From Prosthecobacter algae (lineage in GTDB: Bacteria; Verrucomicrobiota; Verrucomicrobiia; Verrucomicrobiales; Verrucomicrobiaceae): DNA of 64,000 nt. The stretch lies in contig NZ_BAABIA010000012.1 of the NCBI RefSeq assembly GCF_039542385.1, positions 1 to 64,000 on the forward strand. The letters are read 5' to 3'. The notes below the pieces were generated by a model. That model was not told where the DNA came from. It was given only the letters and a program-made list of their open reading frames with translations, and ran no database searches. Shown here one piece after another: positions 1 through 9,811 of this stretch (positions within the stretch are counted from its first letter, which is position 1; each line of letters opens with the position of its first letter). The translations under genes were made by a program, and so were the position numbers.

Positions 1-1
1 T

Positions 2-3000
2 GTCATCGAGGAAGGGCGAATTGAAGAACAGAATGTTACCCACCACATCTTCGGTGAAGCTCATCGTCGGAGGAACGAAATTGTTCTCGATGTAGATCTG
101 CATTCTCCAGGCATTGGTGCCCGTGTTGGTGAAGGTCCAGTCCGGATGGATCCCGATCGTCGCATTGCCAAAGCCGACATCAGGGATCACACCCGCGGCG
201 TGGTTGTTCCAGGCAAACACCGTCTCCGGCACGGTGGCCGAAAGGTTGTGCAACTGGAAGCTGCCATAACCGATGATCGGCCCGCCAGGAGTATCGTCAT
301 AGTCAAAAAGGGTGGCAGATCCCCCGATGATCCCTGGCGGGGAGTAATTACTGGTCCAGAGTTCCAGCCTGCCCTGTTCCGTGTTGCTATTGACCACCCG
401 TGGATGGTTGGAGCGGATGGAAACATTCGTCACATTCCGCTGCGTCGTCAGGATGTTCCCCGCGTCTGGCACTTTCAGTCCATCCACCGTCAGACCCGAC
501 CAAGCATCGAAAGAGGCATCGGCATAGTAGGCCACCCCGCCCGTGGTGTTATCCATGCGATAACGCACACGGTTGAAGGGGAGACCGGCCAGAGTCGCCG
601 CGTTGTTCGTCGTATAGACAATGAGGCCTGCCCCATCGCGAGACGGGTTCACCGTTTCATAAGCGAGGTAAGATGAGGAAGGTTTGATAGCCGGACCTTC
701 ATTAACATCCGTCACGATGACAGAGATGGCTTGAGTGTCCGTTAAACCTGGCGTTCCACTGTCTGTCACGGTCACAGTGACCTCGTAGATGTTGTTCAGG
801 CCACTATCTGCAGGAGCTTCAAAGTTAGGCGCCGAAGTAAAACTCAAGGCCCCGGAGGTAGGATTGAGCGTGAAGAAGCCCGCATCCGCACCGCTCTTGG
901 TGTAGGTCAGCGTTTGTGCAGGAGTGTTGGTATCTGTCGCTGTCACCGTCGTCACCGCCGTGCTGTTTTCGGCGACATCGATGGAGGCCGTGGCATCACC
1001 ACCATTGCTGGTGATCGTCGGGGCAAAGTTAGGCACCACATAGGTGTAGAGGCTATTTGCCGCGTTGCTGCCACCGGACGTGGTGACGATGACACTGGCG
1101 GGGCCTGCACTGCCTGCCGGAGTGACGGCGGTGATGCTGGTATCGCTCACCACAGTCACACTCGTAGCGGCTGTGCCGCCGATGGTCACCGCCGAAGCAC
1201 CCGTCAAGTTTGTGCCTGTGATTGTCACCGGAGTGCCGCCGAGTGTGCTGCCCGTCGCAGGGCTGACATTGGTCACGGTAGGCGGCGTCACATAAGTGTA
1301 TAGCGTGTTCGCCGCGTTCGTTCCGATTGGCGTCGTCACCAACACACTCACCGCGCCTGCCGCACGAGCCGGAGTGGTGGCCGTGATCTGCGTGTCACTG
1401 TCCACGGTGTAGCTCGCTGCATTCATGCCGCCAAACGTGACTGCTGTGGCACCCATGAAGTCCATGCCTGTGATCGTCACCACCGTGCCACCGGCTGTGC
1501 TGCCTGCCGCCGGGGCCACATTCGTCACCGTCGGTGCAAGCAGTGTGACCTGGATCGTGAAAGTGAATGCAGCACTGCGGTCCACACCACCGTCTGCCGT
1601 GCCTCCATTGTCCACCGCGACCACACTCACCGTCGCTGAGCCATAAGCACTCGGTGCGGAAGTAAAGGTAAGCGTGCCAGCGCTGGAGATCACTGGCTGC
1701 ACGCTGAAGAGCGCATTGTTGTTATTCGTTACCGTGAAGCTTACCGCCTGCCCAGACTCACCTGAAGGGCCTGGGGAGATGTTTGTCGCCACATTGGGCA
1801 CCGTTTGGGGGCCCGCGTTTTCGGCTACCGTTACCAAGTAAGGCGCGGCAGTGACGGTCGAGGTGTAGATCTGACCCCCGATGACGATACCCACGACTTT
1901 GGTCCCATCGGCCGAGCATGCCAAGCTTCTCCATAGACGGCTGCCACTGCCAGCCTGAGGGACCCACGTCACTCCAGAGTCCGTCGAAGTGTAGATCAGC
2001 CCGCCCGAAACGGCTGCAAACAATTTCGTGCCATCTGCCGATGAAGCCAGGGCAGACCAGGCCAACTGGCTGGCTCGCGAAGTCCATGTCGAGCCTGAGT
2101 TTGTCGAGGTCCAAATGGTGCTGTGCTGGCTCGCCGCAGTCACCAGCTTCGTGCCATCCGACGATCCAGCGATCGGCACCAGATTGCCTGCGGTTCCATA
2201 ATTCGGTGTCCAGGTCTGCCCCGAATCAGACGAGGTCCAAACCGGGCCTCCGCCACCTTCCACAAAGGCCAGCTTCGTGCCGTCTGCCGAGGAAGTGGCA
2301 TACGCCCACTGCCTCGCACTGTCACGCGGCGTCCACGTCACACCGTAATCGGAGGAGGTGTAGAGGCGGGTAAAGTAGCCACCTGCCACCAGCTTGCTGC
2401 CATCTTCAGAACAAGCAATGCCACTCCAATTGCGCGTCCCTGCACCAGCCTGCAACGTCCACGTCACCCCGGAATCTGCGGAAGTGTAGATGCCACCATT
2501 CTCCACGGTGGCGGCAAGCCGAGTCCCATCCGCAGAGGAAGCAACGCTGGTCCAAGCGCGAGAACCCGAATTCTGCGCCGTCCATGTCGCTCCAGAATCC
2601 GTCGAGGTGTAAATTTGGCCGCCATTGGCCACCGCAGCCAGCTTGGTACCATCCGTCGAGGAGACCACCGACTGCCAGGCGCGGCTGCTGTCGCGAGCGA
2701 CCCATACGGTCCCTGGAGCTAGCAACTCACCCGACCCCAGAGTAAAGCTTGGCGCATCATTCACCGGCGTCACGGTGAGGGTGAAGGTCTGCACCGGGGT
2801 GGAGCTCGCACCGCCGCTGTCCACCGCTGTCACAGAGACCGTCGCGGTTCCGTGGGCATCGTCCGCAGGTGTGAAAGTCAGCGTGCCACTGGCATCCATC
2901 GCAGGCTGCATGCTGAAGAGCGCATTGTTGTTGTTCGTCACCGTGAAGCTCAGCGTCTGCGCAGATTCATCCACAGGGCCGAACGAGAGATTGGTCGCCG

Positions 3001-6000
3001 CATTGAGGATGGACTGGGCTCCAGCGTCTTCCATCACCGAAACGGAGAACGGAACCAACACTTCTGCCGAGGTATAAATTCGGTTAAAAAACGCCACCGC
3101 CGCCAGCTTGCCACCATCCGCCGAAGAGGTGATGGAGCGCCAGTTCCGGTTGTTCTCCCGCGCCGTCCAGCTCACACCGCTGTCTGTCGAAGTGTAAATC
3201 TGCCCGCCCACGGCCACCGCCGCTAGCTTGCCACCATCGGCTGAGGAGGCGATGGAAAACCAAGAGCGATCGCTTTCTCGCGGCGTCCAGGTCACCCCAC
3301 TGTCTGTGGACGTGTAAATTTGCCCGCTGTCCACCGCCGACACCAGCTTGTTACCATCCGCCGAGGAGCTGATGGCACTCCATAAGCGGCTGCTTTCACG
3401 CGCCGTCCAGGTCACACCGCTATCCGTGGAGGTATAAATCTGGCCACTATACACCACCGCCGCCAGCTTGCTGCCATCCGCCGAGGACGTGATCGAAATC
3501 CAAGAGCGATTGCTGTCTCGCGGCGTCCAGGTCACACCGCTGTCGGTGGAGGTGTAAATCCGTCCTTCTTGCTCCACCGCTGCCAGCTTGCTACCATCGG
3601 CTGAAGATGTGATGGAACTCCAATTGCGGCTGCTTTCTCGCGGCGTCCAGGTCACACCGCTGTCGGTGGAGGTGTAAATCTGGCCTGATTGCACCACCGC
3701 AGCCAGCTTGTTGCCATCCGCTGAGGACGTGATGGAAAACCAGTTGCGGTCGCTCTCCCGTGCCGTCCAGTTGATCCCGCTGTCAGTGGAGGTGTAAATC
3801 TGGCCGCTTTGCGCCACTGCCGCTAGCTTGCTGCCATCGGCTGAGGAGGTGATGGACCGCCAGGTGCGATTGGTTTCCCGTGCTGTCCATGAAGCTCCAG
3901 CGGGGGAACTCACAGTGGAAGCCAGCGCAAAGGTCGGTGCATCATTCACCGCCATCAGCGTCATCGTCACGGTCGTTGCTGGAGATGAAGAAGCAGCGCC
4001 GTCAGACGCCGTCACCGTGAAGGTCTTGGCTCCGTTCTCATTCGCCGCAGGCACGTAGGTTAAGTTCGCGAGATTCGCCGCCAGGATCACTTGGCTCGCC
4101 GTCACGTCCGAGCCGGACAGCTTCAACACGCCCGTCGCAGGCAGGCTAGCAATCGTGATGCTGGCCAGCGGGCTGCTTTCAAAATCACTGTAAGCATCTG
4201 TAAAGTCCGCTGCCGTGAAGGTCACCGTTGTATCCTCCGTGCCCCCCTTGCTGATGGATGCCAGCGTTGGAGGTGTATTGAGGTAAGTGTACAACGTGTT
4301 CGCCGCATTGGTGCCACCAGGAGTGGTGACCAGGACGCTAACCGCGCCTGCCGCACGGGCCGGGGTTGTCGCCGTGATCTGCGTGGCGCTATTCACCGTG
4401 AAGCTCGTCGCATTCGTGCCGCCAAAGGTCACCGCCGAGGCTCCTGTGAAGCCTGTGCCCGTGATCATCACACTTGTGCCGCCTGCCGTGCTGCCCGTCG
4501 CCGGGGCTACATTGGTTACCGTCGGGGCGGGGATCGGAGGAGTTGCTGGCGCGGCGGCCAGGGCCAGTGAATGTTGACTCTCGGCACTGCCCAATAACAG
4601 CTTGTTGAAGCGCTCTCCAGCCGCGAGCACGCTGCTATCGACCACCACCGGGACGGAGCTGTTCGTCAGGGTGTTGTCACCCAACTGACCCAAGTTGTTC
4701 CGGCCCCAGGAGGTCACCGTGCCATCCGAGCAAAGGGCAAATGCCTGGTAACCGCCGCCTTTGACGGCGACCACCGTCTTGCCACTGAGCACACCAGTTT
4801 GCGTGACTAGCACCGGCACGTTGCTGTTCGTCAGCGTATTGTTGCCGAGCTGACCGTACGTGTTGAAGCCCCACGCGGCCAGGGTCCCATCGGTGCACAG
4901 CACCACGCTGTGATAAGCGCCCGTCGCGAGGGCGGACACCGTCTTGCCGCTGAGCACACCCGTCCGGGTCACCGCCACAGGGACTGTAGTGCCCGTATTC
5001 AGGCCATGGCCGAGCCGACCGACAGCACCATTTCCCCAGGAAGCCAACGTGCCGTCCGAGCACAGCACCACATTGTGGACATAGCCTGCCGTGATCGCAG
5101 TCACTGTCTTGCCGCTGAGCACGCCCGTCTGCGTCACGGCCACTGGCACGAGGCTGTTTGTCGTCGAGTTGTTACCAAGCTGGCCATCCGTGTTCAAGCC
5201 CCAGGCCGCGAGTGTGCCGTCTGAGCACAGCACCAGGTTATGAGAGGCACCCGCCGCGATGGCGACCACCGTCTTGCCACTGAGCACACCCGTCATCGTC
5301 ACCGCCACCGGCACCGTGCTCTGAGTCGTCGAGTTGTTGCCGAGTCGGCCTTCACCATTGCTGCCCCAGGCTGCCAGCGTGCCGTCCGAGCAGAGCGCCA
5401 GGCTGTGGGCGATTCCCACCGTCACGGCGATCACCGTCTTGCCACTGAGCACGCCCGTCTGCGTCACCGCCACTGGCACCGAGCTGTCCGTCGTCGAGTT
5501 GTTGCCGAGCTGGCCGTTGTTGTTTCGGCCCCAGGTCAGCACGGTCCCGTCTGAGCAGAGCACGATGCTGTGGGAATCTCCAGCCGCGCCCGCGATCACG
5601 GTCTTGCCATTGAGCACACCCGTCTGCGTCACCGCCACCGGCACCGGACTGTCCGCCGTCGAGCTGTTGCCCAACTTGCCAAAGCTGCCATTGCCCCAGG
5701 CCAGGACACGATTGTTCTTCCACACGAGCACCAGGTCATTGCCAGTGCCACCATAGTAGTTGGCCACGAATTCATAATCCTCCCCGCCAAAGCTCAGCGT
5801 CACCGTTTGACCCTGCGCGAGATTGTCAAAGACGCCGTTGATGAAAGCCAAGCCCGTGTTGTTCACCACTGTCAGTTGAGTGCCCGCCGTCGGTGCAAAG
5901 CCGAGGCTCAAATTCACGGTCTTGCCGCTGGCCGTGTAACCCACCGCAGTCACCGGCACATCCGTGGCGCTGCTGTAGGCAGCGGTCAGAATCGGATCAA

Positions 6001-9000
6001 AATAAGTGAATAGCGTGTTCGCCACATTCGTGCCGCTGGGTGTCGTCACCAGCACACTCACCGTGCCCGCACTGCGGGCCGGAGTCGTCGCCGTGATCTG
6101 AGTCGCGCTTTCCACCGTGAAGCTCGTCGCATTCGTGCCACCAAAGGTGACTGCTGAAGCATTTGTGAAATCCGTACCGGTGATCGTCACCACCGTGCCG
6201 CCCGCATTGCTGCCGTTTGCTGGGGAGACATTCGTGACAGTCGGCGCAGCCACCTCTGGGCCGAGGCCGGAGAAAATATAGGCCGCACCGGAATTGTCGG
6301 CCCCCTCATCGGGCGTGCTATTGATACTCGTGGCGCCGCCGTCCTCCAAATTCGCCCCGACGACCACCGTGTCACCGCTCACTGCCACCGACCAGCCGAA
6401 GTAGTCATTTTCCGTAACCTGGCTGGCCTTCAGGTAGGCCTGCTGGGTCCAGTCACCGCTGTTGCGCACAAACACATACGCCGCCCCAGCATTGTAGGAG
6501 AACTCATCCGGCGTGCTGTTGATGCCCGTGGTGCTGCTGGCCTCACCCGTCGCCCCGACGACCACCGTGTCCCCACTCGTTGCCACCGACCAGCCGAAGT
6601 TGTCAGATTCCGAGACCTGGCTGGCCTTCAGATAGGCCTGCTGGCTCCAGTCACCGCCGCTACGCACAAACACATACGCCGCCCCGGCATAGTAAATCAT
6701 CTCATCTGGCGTGCTGTTGATGCCCGTGGTGCTGCTGGCCTCACCCGGTGCCCCGACGACCACCGTATCACCGCTTACTGCCACCGACCAGCCAAACTGG
6801 TCACTCGCCGAGACCTCGCTAGCCTTCAGGTAGGCCTGCTGGCTCCAGATGCCGCTGCTCTGCACAAACACGTAGGCTGCACCGGAATTGGGGCTCCCCT
6901 CATCCGGCGTGCTGTTGATCCCAGTCGTGCTGCTAGCCTCATTCAACGCCCCGACGACCACCGTATCCTCACTCACGCCCACCGACCAGCCAAACTGGTC
7001 ACCCGTCGAGACCTCGCTAGCCTTCAGGTAGGCCTGCTGGCTCCAGGCACCGCTGCTGCGCACAAACACGTAGGCCGCCCCGGCACCGCTGGCATTCTCA
7101 TCCGGCGTGCTGTTGATCCCCGTCGTGCTGCTGGCCTCACCCGACGCTCCGACGACCACCGTGTCTCCACTTATTGCCACCGAGATACCGAATTCATCGA
7201 ATTCCGAGACCTGGCTAGCCTTCAGGTAGGCCTGCTGGCTCCAGGTTCCGCTGCTGCGCACAAACACATAGGCAGCTCCGGCAGCGTTGGCCAGCTCATC
7301 CGGTGTGCTGTTGATGCCCGTGCTGCTGCTGTCATCACCCCTCACCCCGATGACCACCGTGTTCCCGCTCACCGCCACCGAAAAGCCGAAGAAGTCATTT
7401 GGCGAGACCTCGCTAGCCTTCAGGTAGGCCTGCTGGGTCCACACCCCACTGCTGCGCACAAACACGTACGCTGCCCCAGAATCGAAGGACCCCTCATTGG
7501 GCGTGCTGTTGATCCCCGTCGTGCTGCTGTCCTCAAAATGCGCACCGACGACCACCGTGTCTCCACTCACTGCCACCGAGTTGCCGAACAGGTCAGTCGT
7601 CCCAGCGTGACCGAGCGGCCCTGTCGGCTTCACATACGCCTGCTGGGTCCAGGTGCCGCCGCTGCGCACAAAAACATACGCCGCCCCGGCAGAGCCGGCC
7701 AACTCATTGGCCGTGCCGTTGATGGCTGTGGTGTCGCCATCCTCTAAATACGCTCCGACGACCACCGTGTCTCCACTCACTGCCACCGAGTAGCCGAAGA
7801 AGTCCAACCCCGAGACTTGGCTGGCCTTGAGGTAGGCCTGCTGGGTCCATACCCCGCTGCTGCGCACAAAAACATACGCTGCTCCGGCAGAGTCGGCGAA
7901 CTCATTGGCCGTGCTATTGATACCCGGGGAGCTGCTGTCTTCCCGATACGACCCGACGACCACCGTGTCCCCGCTCACCGCCACCGACCTGCCGAACAGG
8001 TCATTCCCCGTGACTTGGCTGGCTTTCAGGTAAGCCTGCTGACTCCAGGTTCCGCTGCTGCGCACAAACACGTAGGCTGCCCCGGCATCAGCGGCAGCCT
8101 CATTCGGCGTGCTATTGATGCCCGTGCTGCTGTCCTCATAAATGGACCCGACGACCACCGTGTCCCCACTCACCGCCACCGAGTAGCCGAACCAGTCAAA
8201 CCCCGAGACCTGGCTGGCCTTCAGGTAGGCCTGCTGGCTCCACGTGCTGCCGCTGCGCACAAACACATAGGCCGCCCCGGCAGCGTTGACGAGCTCATTG
8301 GGCGTGCTGTTGACGCCCGTTGTGCTGCTGTCTTCAAAAATAGACCCGACGACCACCGTATCCCCGTCCACCGCCACCGAAAAGCCGAAGTTGTCACCCA
8401 CCGTGATCTGGCTGGCCTTCAGGTAGGCCTGCTGACTCCAGGTTCCGCTGCTGCGCACAAACACGTAGGCCGCTCCAGCAGCGTTGGCACCCTCATTCGG
8501 CGTGCTGTTGATGCCCGTCGTGCTGCTGTCCTCTAAATTCGCCCCGACCACCACCGTGTCCCCGCTCACTGCCACCGAGTGGCCGAAGTTATCTTGCATA
8601 GTGACCTCGCTGGCCTTCAGGTAGGCTTGCTGGCTCCAGGTGCCACTGCTGCGCACAAACACATACGCCGCCCCAGAGTTGTAGACACCCTCGTTGGGCG
8701 TGCTGTTGATGCCCGTGCTGCCGCTGTCCTCCTCATTCGCCCCGACCACTACCGTGTCCCCGCTCACTGCCACCGAAAAGCCGAAGTTGTCACCCGCCGT
8801 GATCTGGCTGGCCTTCAGGTAGGCCTGCTGGCTCCACGTCCCAGCGCTGCGAACAAACACGTAGGCCGCCCCGGCATTGGGGCTCCCCTCATCCGGTGTG
8901 CTGTTGATGCCCGTGCTGCTGCTGTTCTCATATATTGCCCCAACCACCACTGTATCACCGCTCACCGCCACCGAGTAGCCGAACTGGTCGCCCACCCCAG

Positions 9001-9811
9001 CATAGCCGAGCGACTCTGCCAAGGGCTTCAAATACGCCTGCTGGGCGATCGGGTCGATGGTGATGGGGTAGCGCGCTGCGCTCTCGTCCACTCTCAGGAT
9101 GATACCCCCCTCAGGCCCGGCCACGAAACGGGAAGGCAGCACCTGCCCATCCGCATCCCACACCTTCAGTCCAGCATAGGTCACCACCGGTGCGCCCACT
9201 CCGTCACGGAAATAAATCGTCTGCGCATCTGCCGCCACACTGGCCTTCAGCGTGCCGCGTGTGCCCAGCACCACCTCCAGCGCCGCATCCGCCGCCGCCC
9301 CCGCAGGACGACGAGCCACCGTGAAACCATGCTCCAGCCCGCGCTGGTCATTGACGAACCACTCCTGCACATCCGCATCCCACTGGTAGCTCAGGCGCTG
9401 CCCCTCGGCCTTCACCACAGGCTTCCCCTGCACCGCACGCTGCTGCTGGCCGAAGCCGTAACTGCGCAGCTCCAGCCCCCACTGCCACTCCGCCGCCTTT
9501 GGCTTGGCCAAAAAGCCACGCCCATCAAACTGCGTGGTCCACTGCTGCCCGGCATTGCGCGCCTGCCAGCCATCCTTTGTGGGCAGAAAGCTGTGCTCCC
9601 AGGCCTTGTGTGCCGCGCGGATGCTCTGCCAGTCTGACTTCGCCAGTCCCTCAGGCACCTGATCTGGCGAGCTGAGCTGCTGGGATTTTCCCGCTACGCC
9701 GCCCCGATCTTCCGACGTTACAGGTGACTCAGCCTGGAGCTGCGGGAAACTGAAGATCAGAGCGGCAAACAGACCACGCAGGGCATGAGGGGCAGACAAG
9801 TGATTCGTCAT
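2..9811 (-). CDS. Giant secreted multi-propeller protein, C-terminus cut by window edge
   Basis: The frame stays open from the ATG at 9811 to the window edge, at least 3270 codons with no stop seen. I checked the frame at several points (9811, 5203, 3142, 967 and the left edge). A signal peptide (about residues 1-27, MTNHLSAPHALRGLFAAL...) is followed by a family-unassigned region to about 250. Then come 14 FG-GAP-like repeats (about 254-1184), an IPT/TIG Ig-like domain, seven RCC1-type repeats (about 1357-1752), another IPT/TIG and a cadherin-like stretch. Seven Asp-box repeats (about 1969-2249), a linker and seven more (about 2362-2654) follow, then two or more IPT/TIG domains, a cadherin-like module and a lectin-like segment that runs off the edge. 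Most of these families bind ligands, Ca2+ or other proteins outside the cell, so a surface or secreted adhesin/scaffold is inferred. No enzyme motif was recognised. The C-terminal anchor is not visible. Confidence 0.9.
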   Translation of the reverse strand, partial: MTNHLSAPHALRGLFAALIFSFPQLQAESPVTSEDRGGVAGKSQQLSSPDQVPEGLAKSDWQSIRAAHKAWEHSFLPTKDGWQARNAGQQWTTQFDGRGFLAKPKAAEWQWGLELRSYGFGQQQRAVQGKPVVKAEGQRLSYQWDADVQEWFVNDQRGLEHGFTVARRPAGAAADAALEVVLGTRGTLKASVAADAQTIYFRDGVGAPVVTYAGLKVWDADGQVLPSRFVAGPEGGIILRVDESAARYPITIDPIAQQAYLKPLAESLGYAGVGDQFGYSVAVSGDTVVVGAIYENSSSTGINSTPDEGSPNAGAAYVFVRSAGTWSQQAYLKASQITAGDNFGFSVAVSGDTVVVGANEEDSGSTGINSTPNEGVYNSGAAYVFVRSSGTWSQQAYLKASEVTMQDNFGHSVAVSGDTVVVGANLEDSSTTGINSTPNEGANAAGAAYVFVRSSGTWSQQAYLKASQITVGDNFGFSVAVDGDTVVVGSIFEDSSTTGVNSTPNELVNAAGAAYVFVRSGSTWSQQAYLKASQVSGFDWFGYSVAVSGDTVVVGSIYEDSSTGINSTPNEAAADAGAAYVFVRSSGTWSQQAYLKASQVTGNDLFGRSVAVSGDTVVVGSYREDSSSPGINSTANEFADSAGAAYVFVRSSGVWTQQAYLKASQVSGLDFFGYSVAVSGDTVVVGAYLEDGDTTAINGTANELAGSAGAAYVFVRSGGTWTQQAYVKPTGPLGHAGTTDLFGNSVAVSGDTVVVGAHFEDSSTTGINSTPNEGSFDSGAAYVFVRSSGVWTQQAYLKASEVSPNDFFGFSVAVSGNTVVIGVRGDDSSSTGINSTPDELANAAGAAYVFVRSSGTWSQQAYLKASQVSEFDEFGISVAISGDTVVVGASGEASSTTGINSTPDENASGAGAAYVFVRSSGAWSQQAYLKASEVSTGDQFGWSVGVSEDTVVVGALNEASSTTGINSTPDEGSPNSGAAYVFVQSSGIWSQQAYLKASEVSASDQFGWSVAVSGDTVVVGAPGEASSTTGINSTPDEMIYYAGAAYVFVRSGGDWSQQAYLKASQVSESDNFGWSVATSGDTVVVGATGEASSTTGINSTPDEFSYNAGAAYVFVRNSGDWTQQAYLKASQVTENDYFGWSVAVSGDTVVVGANLEDGGATSINSTPDEGADNSGAAYIFSGLGPEVAAPTVTNVSPANGSNAGGTVVTITGTDFTNASAVTFGGTNATSFTVESATQITATTPARSAGTVSVLVTTPSGTNVANTLFTYFDPILTAAYSSATDVPVTAVGYTASGKTVNLSLGFAPTAGTQLTVVNNTGLAFINGVFDNLAQGQTVTLSFGGEDYEFVANYYGGTGNDLVLVWKNNRVLAWGNGSFGKLGNSSTADSPVPVAVTQTGVLNGKTVIAGAAGDSHSIVLCSDGTVLTWGRNNNGQLGNNSTTDSSVPVAVTQTGVLSGKTVIAVTVGIAHSLALCSDGTLAAWGSNGEGRLGNNSTTQSTVPVAVTMTGVLSGKTVVAIAAGASHNLVLCSDGTLAAWGLNTDGQLGNNSTTNSLVPVAVTQTGVLSGKTVTAITAGYVHNVVLCSDGTLASWGNGAVGRLGHGLNTGTTVPVAVTRTGVLSGKTVSALATGAYHSVVLCTDGTLAAWGFNTYGQLGNNTLTNSNVPVLVTQTGVLSGKTVVAVKGGGYQAFALCSDGTVTSWGRNNLGQLGDNTLTNSSVPVVVDSSVLAAGERFNKLLLGSAESQHSLALAAAPATPPIPAPTVTNVAPATGSTAGGTSVMITGTGFTGASAVTFGGTNATSFTVNSATQITATTPARAAGAVSVLVTTPGGTNAANTLYTYLNTPPTLASISKGGTEDTTVTFTAADFTDAYSDFESSPLASITIASLPATGVLKLSGSDVTASQVILAANLANLTYVPAANENGAKTFTVTASDGAASSSPATTVTMTLMAVNDAPTFALASTVSSPAGASWTARETNRTWRSITSSADGSKLAAVAQSGQIYTSTDSGINWTARESDRNWFSITSSADGNKLAAVVQSGQIYTSTDSGVTWTPRESSRNWSSITSSADGSKLAAVEQEGRIYTSTDSGVTWTPRDSNRSWISITSSADGSKLAAVVYSGQIYTSTDSGVTWTARESSRLWSAISSSADGNKLVSAVDSGQIYTSTDSGVTWTPRESDRSWFSIASSADGGKLAAVAVGGQIYTSTDSGVSWTARENNRNWRSITSSADGGKLAAVAFFNRIYTSAEVLVPFSVSVMEDAGAQSILNAATNLSFGPVDESAQTLSFTVTNNNNALFSMQPAMDASGTLTFTPADDAHGTATVSVTAVDSGGASSTPVQTFTLTVTPVNDAPSFTLGSGELLAPGTVWVARDSSRAWQSVVSSTDGTKLAAVANGGQIYTSTDSGATWTAQNSGSRAWTSVASSADGTRLAATVENGGIYTSADSGVTWTLQAGAGTRNWSGIACSEDGSKLVAGGYFTRLYTSSDYGVTWTPRDSARQWAYATSSADGTKLAFVEGGGGPVWTSSDSGQTWTPNYGTAGNLVPIAGSSDGTKLVTAASQHSTIWTSTNSGSTWTSRASQLAWSALASSADGTKLFAAVSGGLIYTSTDSGVTWVPQAGSGSRLWRSLACSADGTKVVGIVIGGQIYTSTVTAAPYLVTVAENAGPQTVPNVATNISPGPSGESGQAVSFTVTNNNNALFSVQPVISSAGTLTFTSAPSAYGSATVSVVAVDNGGTADGGVDRSAAFTFTIQVTLLAPTVTNVAPAAGSTAGGTVVTITGMDFMGATAVTFGGMNAASYTVDSDTQITATTPARAAGAVSVLVTTPIGTNAANTLYTYVTPPTVTNVSPATGSTLGGTPVTITGTNLTGASAVTIGGTAATSVTVVSDTSITAVTPAGSAGPASVIVTTSGGSNAANSLYTYVVPNFAPTITSNGGDATASIDVAENSTAVTTVTATDTNTPAQTLTYTKSGADAGFFTLNPTSGALSFTSAPNFEAPADSGLNNIYEVTVTVTDSGTPGLTDTQAISVIVTDVNEGPAIKPSSSYLAYETVNPSRDGAGLIVYTTNNAATLAGLPFNRVRYRMDNTTGGVAYYADASFDAWSGLTVDGLKVPDAGNILTTQRNVTNVSIRSNHPRVVNSNTEQGRLELWTSNYSPPGIIGGSATLFDYDDTPGGPIIGYGSFQLHNLSATVPETVFAWNNHAAGVIPDVGFGNATIGIHPDWTFTNTGTNAWRMQIYIENNFVPPTMSFTEDVVGNILFFNSPFLDD
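1850..2725 (-). repeat. Seven diverged Asp-box repeats, group 2 (coding)
   Basis: A second set of seven units carries the same core (SSADGTKL...IYTSTDSGVTW) but has diverged, with spacing of about 120-127 bp. Some units have substituted Asp-boxes, for example SSDYGVTW, SSDSGQTW and STNSGSTW. A cadherin/Calx-like linker (about 2725-3065) separates it from group 1. It is probably the older copy, or one under weaker homogenisation. Confidence 0.8.
3065..3905 (-). repeat. Seven 120-bp Asp-box repeats, group 1 (coding)
   Basis: Seven units read W-x-SITSSADG-x-KLAAV-x-x-x-GQIYTSTDSGVTWT. The core STDSGVTW is an Asp-box (SxDxGxxW), typical of BNR/sialidase, sortilin and HCF136-like propellers. The same codon of each unit recurs at exact 120-bp intervals (near 3121, 3241, 3361, 3481, 3601, 3721 and 3841), so no insertion or deletion has entered the array. 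Seven 40-aa blades fit one propeller. Confidence 0.85.
4560..5745 (-). repeat. Seven RCC1-type repeats (coding)
   Basis: Seven units of about 165 bp (55 aa) read LGNNSTT...VPVAVTQTGVLSGKTV...HSLALCSDGTLAAWGxNxxGQ, the RCC1/BLIP-II propeller signature. The last unit is degenerate. The segment opens with a half unit (LAWGNGSFGK) that could complete the last blade, as in the strand-swapped closure of RCC1 rings. The preceding residues DLVLVWKNN link it to the upstream IPT/TIG domain. Confidence 0.85.
6260..9060 (-). repeat. 14 tandem FG-GAP-like repeats (coding)
   Basis: Fourteen units of 193-210 bp lie head to tail inside the giant gene. Each codes for a QQAYLKAS strand, GDxFGxSVAVSGDTVVVGA, a variable acidic loop ending in TGINSTP, and GAAYVFVRS. 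The core SVAVSGDTVVVGA can be counted 14 times (near 6375, 6565, 6770, 6965, 7165, 7360, 7560, 7770, 7970, 8165, 8360, 8560, 8755 and 8955). FG-GAP repeats are blades of integrin-alpha-like seven-bladed propellers, so 14 units would make two rings; that fold is an inference. Confidence 0.85.

Noticed and set aside
3065-9060. Regular repeats suggestive of CRISPR or satellite DNA
   Set aside because: Units are 120-210 bp, in frame and code for known blade motifs; there are no unique spacers of CRISPR size and no cas genes.
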